Shown here piece by piece: positions 1 to 8,168 of a DNA stretch of 64,000 nucleotides. The stretch spans positions 3,158 through 67,157 of the forward strand of contig SFVC01000010.1 of assembly GCA_004560375.1 (NCBI GenBank), written 5' to 3'. The DNA is from a bacterium (GTDB lineage Bacteria; Bacillota; Clostridia; Oscillospirales; Oscillospiraceae). The notes under the pieces are model-generated. The model saw only the letters and a list, made by a program, of their open reading frames with translations. It was not told the origin of the DNA and made no database searches. How positions within the stretch are numbered: position 1 is the stretch's first letter; each line of letters begins with the position of its first letter. The position numbers and the translations under genes are program-made.

Positions 1-873
1 CTGGGCGGACAGCTTGTAGTCATTCCGGGCCGAGCGGGCGGCGAAGGCGGTGACCGCCTGCCGGTACACCTCGCCCAGGCCGAACACCACCAGGGCAAAG
101 GGAATGATACAGCAGGCCGTAAAGGCCAGCAGCCTGCCCCAGTCCCCCAGGATGCCGTCCGCCATCCACAGCATGGGGGCGGCCCAGGACAGGGACTCCT
201 TCACGCCGGCGGCGTTTTCCGCCAGACCCTGGATCATGCCGTTGAGGTTGAAGGCGAACCAGAACACCGCCGCCATGTAGACGCCCATGATGATGTTCTG
301 CCCCAGCGCCCCGCGGGTGACCCGGGCGGACAAAAAGGCCACCAGCGCCCCCAGCAGCACGGACAGCGCCGTGTCCAGCAGGGGCAGGGCCACCACCGCG
401 ATGAGCAGCCGCACCCAGAACAGCAGGCTGTGGCCCACCCCGCTCTGGGTCATAAAGGCGCACACCGCTCCAGCGGGGGCCAGCACAAACAGGGAGAACA
501 GCAGGTTCTCCAGATAGATGGCCGCCACCCGGCTGGCCATCAGCGCGGTGGTGGACACGGGCATACTCAGCAGCAGGTCGTTGTCCCAGCCGCCGAACAC
601 CACGCCCTTTACGGCGAAGGCGGTGAACAGCAGCCCGCCCACCAGCGCCCCCATGCCCATGAAGATGAACACCAGCACCTCCATATGGATGGGGGCCAGC
701 ACCTGCATCAGCATGGAGCTGTACAGCCCGGACAGATAAAGCCCCAAAAAGGCGATGAGCAGAATGGCCCCCGCGCCGGTGGCCGCCTTCTTCCGGCTTT
801 TCCCCCGGGAGTTGGTGGAGGACAGCAGCATGGACTTGACGCTCACCTTCAGCAGGGCGAAGAACTTTTTCAT
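1..873 (-). CDS. ABC-2 type transporter permease (partial, C-terminus outside window)
   Basis: The reading frame is open from an ATG at 873 to the window edge, giving 291 visible residues. It begins MKKFFALLKVSVKSM and contains several long hydrophobic segments, as expected for the membrane half of an ABC-2 type exporter. Its start codon overlaps the stop of the upstream ATPase gene (shared ATGA), which indicates translational coupling and a two-gene ABC unit. The substrate cannot be read from the sequence. The permease is truncated only because the window ends; I see no frameshift. Confidence 0.8.
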   Translation of the reverse strand, partial: MKKFFALLKVSVKSMLLSSTNSRGKSRKKAATGAGAILLIAFLGLYLSGLYSSMLMQVLAPIHMEVLVFIFMGMGALVGGLLFTAFAVKGVVFGGWDNDLLLSMPVSTTALMASRVAAIYLENLLFSLFVLAPAGAVCAFMTQSGVGHSLLFWVRLLIAVVALPLLDTALSVLLGALVAFLSARVTRGALGQNIIMGVYMAAVFWFAFNLNGMIQGLAENAAGVKESLSWAAPMLWMADGILGDWGRLLAFTACCIIPFALVVFGLGEVYRQAVTAFAARSARNDYKLSAQ

Positions 874-1583
874 TTCTCTCCCTCCAGCTCCAGGAACACG
901 TCCTCCAGGGAGGAGTCGCCCACCAGATCCTCGGTGGGGCCGCACTTCACCAGCCGCCCGTCCTTGATGATGGCGATCTGGTGGCACAGCTTCTCCGCCA
1001 CCTCCAGCACGTGGGTGGAGAAGAACACCGCCGAGCCGTTCTGGCACAGCTCCGCCAAGTACCCCTTCATCAGGTGGGAGGCGGAGGGATCCAGACCCAC
1101 GAAGGGCTCGTCCAAAATCAGCAGCTTGGGGCGGCGGATAAAGGCGGAGATCAGCGCCAGCTTCTGCCGCATTCCGTGGGAGTAGCTGCCGATGGGGGAG
1201 CCCAGGTTCCCCGTCAGCTCAAAGGCGTCCCCGTACTTGGCGATGTCCTTCGTCCGCTGCTCCGCCGGCAGGTCGTACAGGTCGGCGATGAAGTTCAGAT
1301 AGTCGATGCCCTTCATGAACTCGTACAGATCCGGGTTGTCGGGCAGGAAGGCGGTGACCCGCTTGGCCCCCACCGGATCCTTCTTGATATCGTGTCCGTC
1401 GATGGTGATGACGCCCTCGGTGAAGTCCATCACCCCGGCCACCGCCCGCAGGGTGGTGGTTTTACCCGCCCCGTTGTGGCCGATGAAGCCGTAGATCTCG
1501 CCGGGGCGCACGTGGAGGGACAGGTCGTCCACCGCCTTTTTGCCGCCGGGGTAGGTCTTGGAATAGTGTTCGATGCGAAGCAT
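870..1583 (-). CDS. ABC transporter ATP-binding protein
   Basis: This 237-residue nucleotide-binding subunit powers the permease encoded immediately downstream. It shows Walker A GHNGAGKTT near residue 35, an ABC signature region reading SHGMRQKLAL, and Walker B LLILDEPFVGLD followed by an H-loop (FSTHV). A longer frame exists upstream, but the ATG at 1583 (MLRIEHYSK) follows an AGAAGG Shine-Dalgarno-like sequence, and the extra upstream codons lie in an inverted repeat, so 1583 is chosen. The family covers antibiotic, lipid and bacteriocin exporters; specificity is unknown. Confidence 0.9.
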   Translation of the reverse strand: MLRIEHYSKTYPGGKKAVDDLSLHVRPGEIYGFIGHNGAGKTTTLRAVAGVMDFTEGVITIDGHDIKKDPVGAKRVTAFLPDNPDLYEFMKGIDYLNFIADLYDLPAEQRTKDIAKYGDAFELTGNLGSPIGSYSHGMRQKLALISAFIRRPKLLILDEPFVGLDPSASHLMKGYLAELCQNGSAVFFSTHVLEVAEKLCHQIAIIKDGRLVKCGPTEDLVGDSSLEDVFLELEGEK

Positions 1584-1620
1584 AAAAGAACCTTCTTTCT
1601 GAAAACAAACGGTTTGTGCT

Positions 1621-1699
1621 ATGTAGGGGAGGGGCTTGCCCCTCCCGGGGAAAGGGTTTTGACCCTTCAAAGCGGGAGGGGCAAGCCCCTCCCCTACAT
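1621..1699. repeat. Long GC-rich inverted repeat, copy 1 of 3
   Basis: Two perfectly complementary 27-bp arms (1621-1647 and 1673-1699) flank a 25-bp loop that itself contains a small hairpin (AAGGGT/ACCCTT). The arm begins ATGTAGGGGAGGGGCTTGCC. The same arm recurs at 29132-29208 and, in a variant form, at 42419-42491. It lies between ybjQ and the ABC ATPase gene, both on the minus strand. It looks like a dispersed non-autonomous intergenic element rather than a simple terminator. Confidence 0.9.
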
Positions 1700-1806
1700 G
1701 GTCGTGCGGTGGTTCTCGTCTTCGACTCGGTCGGCGATGGACGAGCGCCGCCGGCGCTCATTGCCCCTTTCCCTACAGATATTCAAAGGTTACAGCGGGT
1801 CAAAGG

Positions 1807-2118
1807 TCACTTGTATTTCACCGCCGTGCCGTACACCGTGATCTCCGCCGCCCCCTGCATGATGGACGCGGAGGCGTAGCGGATGTTCAGCACCGCATCC
1901 GCGCCCAGGGCCTCCGCCTCGTCCACCATCCGCTTGGTGGCCAGCTGCCGGGCCTCGGTGAGCATGGCGGTGTACGCCTCGATCTCGCCACCCACAAAGG
2001 TTTTCATCCCCGCCATAAAGTCCTTGCCAAAGCTCTTGCACTGCACCACTGAGCCCTTCACGATGCCCAGCGGCTCGATCTCCCGTCCGGGAATGTGATC
2101 AATATTGAGAAGCAGCAT
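1807..2118 (-). CDS. YbjQ/UPF0145 family protein
   Basis: A 103-residue protein beginning MLLLNIDHIPGREIEPLGIV, with the alternating pattern of the YbjQ (UPF0145, heavy-metal-binding-domain-like) family: a GxxxxS segment, a central helix rich in Ala and Glu, and a closing GADAVLNIRY...ITVYGTAVKY strand. The biochemical role of this family is not settled; metal binding has been suggested from structure. The gene overlaps the end of the upstream MerR gene by 20 bp, so the two are probably co-transcribed and functionally linked. Confidence 0.8.
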   Translation of the reverse strand: MLLLNIDHIPGREIEPLGIVKGSVVQCKSFGKDFMAGMKTFVGGEIEAYTAMLTEARQLATKRMVDEAEALGADAVLNIRYASASIMQGAAEITVYGTAVKYK

Positions 2119-2749
2119 CTTCTTCCCCTCCCTTGATCTGCTTGATGCGCTGGTACAGCGCCGCCAGCACGCCGATGATGATCACCACCGGCACCGCCGC
2201 GATGGCGATGACCACCCCGATGGGGGGCGCGTCCGCCGGATCCACGGTGAAGCCCCACACGATCAGGGCGATCACCGCCGCCATCATGGCCAGCACCACC
2301 ACCGCCGCCCCCACGGGGCTGACGTACCGGGTGAGCTTATCCTGTTTTCCCACGTTCATAAACTTTGTCCCCTCCTGTTCCTGCCGCTCCATGCTCTCCA
2401 GCACCCCGTCGGCGTCCAGGCTGTCCAGCTGGCGGCCGCTGTCCCGGATCTGGGCGCACACGCCCTGGGCCGCCTCCAGGTTGGCCTGGCGGCGCTCCAG
2501 CTGGATGATGTGCCGGCCCATGGCGTCCTCCAGGGTCAGCGTCCCGGCCTTGAGGAGGCGGATCTCCTCGATGGGTACGTCCAGCATCCGCAGCAGTTTG
2601 ATTTTTTTCAGCCACGCCACGTCGGCGTCGCTGTAGTCCCGGTAGCCGTTGTCGTGATTGCGACCGGGGGTGAGCAGCCCTTCCTTTTCGTAGAAGCGGA
2701 TGTTGCCCTTGGTGATCCCCACCAGCTGCTCCACCTGATTGATCTTCAT
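2099..2749 (-). CDS. MerR family regulator with C-terminal membrane anchor
   Basis: This 216-residue protein starts with a MerR winged HTH (MKINQVEQLVGITKGNIRFY, then EKEGLL, GYRDY, and a coiled helix around residues 70-110). It ends with two predicted membrane segments at about 144-167 and 175-200, which ordinary soluble MerR proteins lack. The ATG at 2749 is preferred over one six codons upstream because the GGAGG Shine-Dalgarno lies between them. A 19-bp-spacer promoter with a dyad lies just upstream, which suggests autoregulation. It is followed by ybjQ. The inducer is unknown; membrane tethering suggests envelope stress or a membrane-active compound. Confidence 0.85.
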   Translation of the reverse strand: MKINQVEQLVGITKGNIRFYEKEGLLTPGRNHDNGYRDYSDADVAWLKKIKLLRMLDVPIEEIRLLKAGTLTLEDAMGRHIIQLERRQANLEAAQGVCAQIRDSGRQLDSLDADGVLESMERQEQEGTKFMNVGKQDKLTRYVSPVGAAVVVLAMMAAVIALIVWGFTVDPADAPPIGVVIAIAAVPVVIIIGVLAALYQRIKQIKGGEEDAASQY

Positions 2750-2773
2750 CTGCGTTCCTCCCTCCATGGACGT

Positions 2774-2804
2774 ATCCTACACCTTCCACAGGGTGAAAGG
2801 TCAA
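2774..2804 (-). promoter_or_regulatory. MerR-type promoter with operator dyad
   Basis: On the minus strand TTGACC (2804-2799) and TAGGAT (2779-2774) are separated by 19 bp. That over-long spacer is the hallmark of MerR-controlled promoters. The spacer is occupied by an imperfect 21-bp dyad at 2781-2801 (halves ACCTTCCAC and GTGAAAGGT). It is placed about 25 bp upstream of the membrane-anchored MerR gene. Confidence 0.75.
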
Positions 2805-2826
2805 GAGGCTTCCCAAAATTTTTTCC

Positions 2827-2847
2827 ACCTTCCACCGGGTGGAAGGT
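2827..2847. promoter_or_regulatory. Second copy of the MerR dyad, or a terminator stem
   Basis: A nearly perfect inverted repeat with halves ACCTTCCACC and GGTGGAAGGT, differing from the operator at 2781-2801 at only two positions, lies 46 bp further upstream. It has no -35/-10 elements of its own. It may be an auxiliary operator. It could instead act as a terminator stem for the GerMN/kinase operon, although no clean T-run follows. Confidence 0.5.
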
Positions 2848-2876
2848 GGGGACGGCCCCCCGATGGGGAGCGGACG

Positions 2877-3761
2877 TTACCCCGCCGACAGCGGCCCCGA
2901 CAGATCCAGCCCGCCGTAGGCCGTCAGCGCGCTGCCCTCCACCAGCAGCCGCACCTGCTCCACCTTGTCCAGGCTGCACAGCGTCTCCACGATGGACGAG
3001 ATCACCAGCTCCTGTTCCCCGGCGTCCTCCGGCGGGGCGGCCAGCAGGGCGGCGGACAGGTCGGCGTAGCACACCCCGTCGTCCACCCAGGCCGCCCGCA
3101 CCGTCAGATCCGGGGGCAGCAGGGCGGACAGCCCCTCGTCCTCCGGCCCGGCGATGAGCGCCTCCAGCACCGCCTTGGCCGGGGCCTCCTCCTCGGTGAG
3201 CCGGAACACCCGCAGCTCATAGCCCAGGGTGCGCCCGTCCGCCCGGCGGAAGTAGAGGGCGGCGGTCACGTCCACCGGCTCCTCCTCCGCGCCGGAGAAG
3301 ATGGCGTCCCCCGTCCGGAGCAGGCGGCCGCCGTCCCCCTCCCCGGCGGACAGACGCACTCCGTCCACCCCGGGCAGCTGGCACAGGGTCAGGGCCACGC
3401 AGTAGTCCGCCAGCGTCCGGTCGATGCCCGCCAGGGCGGCGTACTCCTCCGACAGCTCCACCTGGGCCGTCCGGTTTTCCACCGCCCAGCGAACCGCCCG
3501 GGTGCCCTCCGGTATGACCCGGATCAGTCCGCTGTCCTGGGGCGGCCCCGCCAGCAGCGCCGCCAGCAGGGCAGACACGCTCTCCTCCCCGCCGTAGGGG
3601 CAGGAGGACAGCGCCGCCGACACCTCCCGGCTCTGCTCCGCCGCCGGGACGGCGAACCACAGGCGCAGGCCGTCCTCCTCCTGCCCGCCCTGGGCGAGGC
3701 AGGCCGTGGCCAGCGCCAGCAGCAGCGCCGCCGCCAGCAGCGCCCCCATCCGTTTTCTCAT
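2877..3761 (-). CDS. GerMN-domain lipoprotein
   Basis: A 294-residue secreted protein. The N-terminus MRKRMGALLAAALLLALATA is followed by Cys, consistent with a lipoprotein signal. Two repeats resembling GerMN (sporulation/spore germination) domains follow: each has a leader strand (LRLWFAVP, DVTAALYF), an LLAALLAGP or VLEALIAGP helix and a V/A-x-L-S strand. Its ATG overlaps the stop codon of the histidine kinase (ATGA), so it is the last gene of a regulator-kinase-lipoprotein operon. Similar lipoproteins accompany envelope two-component systems. A role in sensing or cell-wall events is inferred only. Confidence 0.8.
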   Translation of the reverse strand: MRKRMGALLAAALLLALATACLAQGGQEEDGLRLWFAVPAAEQSREVSAALSSCPYGGEESVSALLAALLAGPPQDSGLIRVIPEGTRAVRWAVENRTAQVELSEEYAALAGIDRTLADYCVALTLCQLPGVDGVRLSAGEGDGGRLLRTGDAIFSGAEEEPVDVTAALYFRRADGRTLGYELRVFRLTEEEAPAKAVLEALIAGPEDEGLSALLPPDLTVRAAWVDDGVCYADLSAALLAAPPEDAGEQELVISSIVETLCSLDKVEQVRLLVEGSALTAYGGLDLSGPLSAG

Positions 3762-5212
3762 GGCCTGTCCCCCTCCTTCAGGGCGGGGAATTCCGCCTCG
3801 AACCGGGCGCCCTTCCCCGCCGGGTTGGGCCCCACCTTGATGTCCCCGCCGTGGAGGCGGGCGGTGTCCCGGGCGATGGACAGACCCAGGCCCGTGCCCC
3901 CGGCGGCACGGGAGCGGGCCTTGTCCACCCGGTAGAACCGGTCGAAGATCTTGGGCATATCCTCCGGGGGGATGCCCACACCGGTGTCGCACACCACCAG
4001 GGACGCCTTGCCCCCCAAGCGCCGCACCGTCACGTCCACCCGGCCCCCGGGCTGGTTGTACTTGATGGCGTTTTCCATCAGGTTGAAGGCCACCTGGTAG
4101 ACGTCGTCCTCCGTGGCCAGCAGGGCGCAGGCGGGCTCGATGCGGCACTTCAGCTCCACCCCCGTGGCCTGGGCCAGGGGGGTGAGCATATGGGCTACCT
4201 TTTCCGCCACCGCCCCCAGCTCCACCGGCTCCCGCTGCCGCTCCGGGCCGCCGTCCAGCCGGGTGAGGGCCAGCAGGTGCTCGCTGATGCGGGTGAGGCG
4301 GTCGGCCTCCTCCCCGATGTCGGACACGAACTCCCGGACGGTGCCCATGTCCACGCTGTCATTCTGCAAAATGGAGTCGGTGAGCAGGCGGATGGAGGCC
4401 AGGGGGGTTTTCAGCTCGTGGGAGGCGTCGGACACGAACCGCCGCCGGGCCTCCTCCGTGGTCTGCAAGCGGTCGGTGAGCTGGTTGAACTCGTCGGCCA
4501 GCTGGGCCATCTCGTCCCGCCCCCGGGCGTCCACCCGGTGGCTGTACTCGCCCTCCCGCACCCGGCGGATGGCGGACAGCAGCCGCCCGGTGCTCCGGGT
4601 GAGGGCCTTGGACAGCAGCAGCACCAGCGCCGCCGCCGCCACGCCGATCACCAGCGAGATGTACCGCAGGTTGGACTGGATGGACAGCAACACCTGGGCC
4701 TGCTCTGCGTCGTATTCATAGAGGTACACCGCCCCCAGGGTGGCCCCGTGGTACAGCACGGGCACCGCCGCCCGGCAGCGGATGGCCCCCTCCCGGTACT
4801 CGCTGCGGGCCACGTCCTTCCCCCGCAGGGCGGCCACCACCTCCCCCATGAGGGCGTAGTGGCCCAGCCGGTTGTCCAGGGTGGAGCTGTCGTACAGGAT
4901 GAGGCCGGAGGCGTCCGCCACCAGCACCCGGGTGCCCTGGGCCTTCTCCAGCACCGCCATAGTCTGCTCCACCCCCTCACGGGTGAGGGTCTCGGACACC
5001 GCCAGGGCGGAGCCGATGACCAGGGCCTGCCGCTTCAGGTTGCTCTCCTTGGAGGAGAACACCATGTTCTCCACCATCAGCAGGGGGTAGGTGTTCATCA
5101 CGATCAGGATGGCCGCCACCACCAGCAGGTAGGTCAGGGCGTATTTGACCTGGATGCTGCGAAAAAAGGGCACCCGGGGTTCCCGGCCCTGCTGCTTTGC
5201 CGCTGTTGTCAT
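3758..5212 (-). CDS. Membrane sensor histidine kinase
   Basis: This 484-residue kinase has a first membrane helix at about 24-45, an extracytoplasmic sensor region, a second helix at about 184-201, a HAMP domain and a HisKA box with the phospho-acceptor in SDASHELKTP (His265). The ATPase domain shows an N box (NAIKYNQ), DTGVGIP and GTGLGLS. The start at 5212 has GGAGG upstream. It lies downstream of an OmpR-type regulator and upstream of a GerMN lipoprotein, resembling PhoR/WalK-like systems. The signal is unknown; no PAS domain is obvious. Confidence 0.93.
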   Translation of the reverse strand: MTTAAKQQGREPRVPFFRSIQVKYALTYLLVVAAILIVMNTYPLLMVENMVFSSKESNLKRQALVIGSALAVSETLTREGVEQTMAVLEKAQGTRVLVADASGLILYDSSTLDNRLGHYALMGEVVAALRGKDVARSEYREGAIRCRAAVPVLYHGATLGAVYLYEYDAEQAQVLLSIQSNLRYISLVIGVAAAALVLLLSKALTRSTGRLLSAIRRVREGEYSHRVDARGRDEMAQLADEFNQLTDRLQTTEEARRRFVSDASHELKTPLASIRLLTDSILQNDSVDMGTVREFVSDIGEEADRLTRISEHLLALTRLDGGPERQREPVELGAVAEKVAHMLTPLAQATGVELKCRIEPACALLATEDDVYQVAFNLMENAIKYNQPGGRVDVTVRRLGGKASLVVCDTGVGIPPEDMPKIFDRFYRVDKARSRAAGGTGLGLSIARDTARLHGGDIKVGPNPAGKGARFEAEFPALKEGDRP

Positions 5213-5302
5213 GGCGATCCCTCCTTTCCCGGCGCGGGCGGCTCCCTTTGGAAGCGCCTGCCCGCGCCCTCTCTCCGCGAGGCGGCTGGACGGCTTCGCG
5301 GC

Positions 5303-6004
5303 TTACGAATTATTGGCCAGATAGTACCCCACGCCCCACTTGGTGAGGATGTGCTCTGGGTTGGCGGGGTCGGGCTCCAGCTTCTCCCGCAGGCGGCGGA
5401 TGTGCACGTCCACGGTGCGGAACTCCCCGATATACTCATAGCCCCACACCAGGTTCAGCAGGTTCTCCCGGCTGTACACCCGGCCCGGGTTCTGCATCAG
5501 CAGCACCATCAAGTCGAACTCCTTGGCGGTGAGCTCCACCGGGCTGCCGTCCCGCCAGGCCGCCCGCTCCGCCAGATCCAGGGTGATGCTGCCCTGGGTG
5601 AGCCGGTCGGCCTCCCGCTGCTGCTGGGCGGAGGAGGCCGCGCGGCGCAGCAGGGCCCGGATGCGGGCCTTCAGCTCCAGGATGTTGAAGGGCTTGGTGA
5701 TGTAGTCGTCCGCCCCGCACTCGAAGCCCATGATCTTGTCCGCGTCCTCCCCCTTGGCCGTCAGCATGATCACCGGCACGTTGGAGAACTCCCGGATCTT
5801 CATGCAGGCCTGGAGCCCGTCGATCTTGGGCATCATGAGATCCAGGATGATGAGGTCGAACTGGCCCGTGCGGGCCTTGTCCACCGCCTCCTCCCCGTCG
5901 GAGCCCGTCTCCACCTGATAGCCCTCGTTTTCCAGATTGAATTTGATGCCCTTTACCATGACGCGCTCGTCGTCAACCACCAGAATCCTCGGCACCGCCT
6001 TCAC
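5303..6004 (-). CDS. OmpR/PhoB-family response regulator
   Basis: A 233-residue regulator. The receiver domain begins ILVVDDERV, with the phospho-acceptor Asp55 in LIILDLMMPK, the conserved Thr in MLTAKGEDAD and Lys in DYITKPF. A C-terminal winged helix has the ELTAKEFDLMVLLMQNPGRV and TVDVHIRRLREKLE signatures. It is the obvious partner of the kinase 90 bp downstream. Its start region overlaps the end of the upstream comEA-like gene by 32 bp, so all four genes probably form one operon. Confidence 0.95.
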   Translation of the reverse strand: MKAVPRILVVDDERVMVKGIKFNLENEGYQVETGSDGEEAVDKARTGQFDLIILDLMMPKIDGLQACMKIREFSNVPVIMLTAKGEDADKIMGFECGADDYITKPFNILELKARIRALLRRAASSAQQQREADRLTQGSITLDLAERAAWRDGSPVELTAKEFDLMVLLMQNPGRVYSRENLLNLVWGYEYIGEFRTVDVHIRRLREKLEPDPANPEHILTKWGVGYYLANNS

Positions 6005-6347
6005 CTCCTGTTGTAATCTGTTCCAAAATTCCGGACAGGATTCCTTCTCCGATGCCCTTCACCCGGATCAGCTCCTCCGGGTAGCGGAAGGGGCCGTGCT
6101 CCGCCCGGTAGTCCAGAATGGCCTGGGCCCGCACCGCCCCGATGCCGGGCAGGGACATGAGCTCCTCCAGTCCCGCGGTATTCACGTCCACCGTGTCCGC
6201 CGAAACGGATTCTGCCGCCGGCGGCGTCCGGGGAACGGGATCCAGAGGCGCTGCCGTTGTGCTTCGCCCTGCGAAGCACAGGATCATGGCGGCCCCAGCC
6301 GCCATGATAACGGCTAACACCCGGCGCGCCGCGCCTGATGGTTTCAT
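5973..6347 (-). CDS. ComEA-like helix-hairpin-helix protein
   Basis: A 124-residue protein with one N-terminal membrane segment (about 8-26), a proline-rich linker and a C-terminal helix-hairpin-helix pair (VDVNTAGLEELMSLPGIG, then RVKGIGEGIL). This layout matches ComEA, the membrane DNA receptor for competence, and shorter HhH relatives. The ATG at 6347 is chosen because GGAGGGA precedes it at good spacing; a longer frame upstream has no such site. No comEC lies nearby, so a role in DNA uptake is not established. Confidence 0.8.
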   Translation of the reverse strand: MKPSGAARRVLAVIMAAGAAMILCFAGRSTTAAPLDPVPRTPPAAESVSADTVDVNTAGLEELMSLPGIGAVRAQAILDYRAEHGPFRYPEELIRVKGIGEGILSGILEQITTGGEGGAEDSGG

Positions 6348-6384
6348 CCGCGTTCCCTCCCCCACAGAAACCTGTATCCCCCAG

Positions 6385-6413
6385 TTGCGCCGGGGCACAC
6401 TTTCTGATATAAT
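6385..6413 (+). promoter_or_regulatory. Predicted sigma-A promoter for the carboxypeptidase gene
   Basis: TTGCGC (6385-6390), a 17-bp spacer and a perfect TATAAT (6408-6413) face the carboxypeptidase gene, about 130 bp upstream of its start. A minus-strand TATAAT at 6466-6461 may belong to the divergent comEA operon, but I see no matching -35. Confidence 0.55.
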
Positions 6414-6539
6414 GGCGTTAATACGGCCCACGGACAGGCCGCGGAGCCGCACACCACGTTATTATAGCATAGCTGCGAGCCGTTTTTACGCCTTGCGCGG
6501 CGATTGCTGTTATTATATCACAGATGACGGGAGATTCCT

Positions 6540-7916
6540 ATGAAAAAATATCGTTTTCTTTCTCTGCTGCTGGCAGGGCTGATGGCCCTGGCCCTCACCG
6601 TTCCCGCCGCCGCCCTGGAGGATCCCCAGCCCCACGCCCGGGCGGTGGTCATTGTGGACGGCGACACCGGCGAGGTGCTGTACGATTTCAACGCCCGCCA
6701 GCGGATGTACCCCGCCTCCATCACCAAGATCATGACCTCTTTGGTGGTGCTGGAGGCGGTGGACAGGGGGGAGCTCTCCCTGGACACCCCCGTCACCGCC
6801 TCCGCCCAGGCGGTGAACCTGCCCCTGGGCAGCTCCACCGCCGACATCAAGGCGGGGGAGACCCTCACCATCCAGCAGCTGCTGTACTGCGACCTGCTGC
6901 CCTCGGGCAACGACGCCTGCAACATCCTGGCGGAGGCCCTGGGAGGCGTCACGGACTTCGCCGCCCGGATGAACGCCAAGGCCCAGGAGCTGGGCATGAA
7001 GGACAGCCACTTCACCAACCCCCACGGCCTCCACGACCCGGAGCACTACACCACCGCCTATGACATCTACCTCATGTCCCGGGCCGCCATGGACAACGAG
7101 ACCTTCCGCACCATTGTGCGCTCCCCGTCCTACACCATCCCCGCCACCAATATGCAGCCCGAGCGCACCATCTACACCACCAACGGCCTGCTGGGAAGCT
7201 GGTATTTCACGGGCTACCTCTATTCCAAAGCCATCGGCATCAAGACGGGCAACACCGAGGAGGCGGGCCGCTGTCTGGCCTCCGCCGCCGTGGACGAGCT
7301 GGGCCGCACCTTCTACTGCGTGGTGCTGGGCTCGGAGGTGGTCACCGACGAGAACGGGAACCGGGACTACAAGCACCTGTCCGAATCCAAGCGGCTGCTG
7401 GAGTGGGCCTTCCAGAACTTCCACCGGATCACCCTGCTGAACCAGGACACGGAGGACGTGCTCCGGGAGGTGGCCGTCTCCCTGTCCGACGAGGGGGACT
7501 ACGTGCTGGCCCAGCCGGTGGGGGAGATCTCCGCCACCATGCCGTCGGACTACGACCCCAAACAGGCGGAGCTGATCTTCGACCTGCCCACCGAGCCCAT
7601 CGAGGCCCCCATCACCGCCGGGGACAAACTGGGCACCGTCACCCTGAAGTACGACGGGGTGGAGTACGGCACCCTGGACATGGTGGCGGCGGACAGCGTG
7701 GCCCGGTCGGACTTCCTGTATACCGTCCAGCAGATTGAGATCTACTGGGGCAAGTGGTGGGTGAAGGCGGCGGTGATCGGTGGCGTGATCCTGATCCTGC
7801 TGCTGATCCTTTACATAGCCGTCCTGCGGCCCAAGCGCCGCCGGGCCAAGCGGTACAGCTACTCCGGCGGCGGGCGGCGGGGGAGCGGGCGCTCCAACTA
7901 CCGGGGCCGCCGGTGA
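6540..7916 (+). CDS. Serine-type D-Ala-D-Ala carboxypeptidase (DacF-like)
   Basis: This 458-residue penicillin-binding protein trims the terminal D-Ala from peptidoglycan stem peptides. It has a signal peptide (residues 1-25, cleavage after PAAA), the catalytic SxxK motif SITK (Ser60-Lys63), SGN at 122-124 and KTG at 235-237, then a C-terminal beta domain. A C-terminal membrane helix (about 405-430) is followed by an Arg-rich tail, anchoring the enzyme on the outer face of the membrane. It follows a divergent intergenic region and seems monocistronic. DacF-like and DacA-like forms are hard to separate by sequence alone. Confidence 0.93.
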   Translation: MKKYRFLSLLLAGLMALALTVPAAALEDPQPHARAVVIVDGDTGEVLYDFNARQRMYPASITKIMTSLVVLEAVDRGELSLDTPVTASAQAVNLPLGSSTADIKAGETLTIQQLLYCDLLPSGNDACNILAEALGGVTDFAARMNAKAQELGMKDSHFTNPHGLHDPEHYTTAYDIYLMSRAAMDNETFRTIVRSPSYTIPATNMQPERTIYTTNGLLGSWYFTGYLYSKAIGIKTGNTEEAGRCLASAAVDELGRTFYCVVLGSEVVTDENGNRDYKHLSESKRLLEWAFQNFHRITLLNQDTEDVLREVAVSLSDEGDYVLAQPVGEISATMPSDYDPKQAELIFDLPTEPIEAPITAGDKLGTVTLKYDGVEYGTLDMVAADSVARSDFLYTVQQIEIYWGKWWVKAAVIGGVILILLLILYIAVLRPKRRRAKRYSYSGGGRRGSGRSNYRGRR

Positions 7917-8106
7917 GGGGGAGTTTGGCAGGTTTTGCCGGAATTGCCGCCAAGAGATCGAAGGGGGGCGGCCCGCCCGGGGGAATTCACAAATCCTTCA
8001 CAGAAGGTTCTCAAATTGTCCAACATTCCCCCCTTGCGGTCTGGTATTATCATCATGTCAGGAAGAAAGCCAGACAATCTCTATCCTCCCTCTCTCTTTT
8101 CTCAAA

Positions 8107-8148
8107 AAATGAAAGCCCTCCGGCGTGAGCCGGGGGGCCTTTCATTTT
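8107..8148. terminator. Bidirectional intrinsic terminator
   Basis: A strong stem (AAATGAAAG...CCGGC pairing with GCCGG...CTTTCATTT, GTGA loop) has A-rich and T-rich flanks on both sides. It separates the carboxypeptidase gene from the convergent ECF S-component gene. The 190 bp between 7917 and 8106 holds no gene that I can support. Confidence 0.85.
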
Positions 8149-8168
8149 CGTGGGGGGACGGCCTCCCC

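Noticed and set aside
7917..8106. Small ORF starting MSGRKPDNLY at about 8055
   Set aside because: No RBS, reads through the terminator stem, and has no recognisable features.
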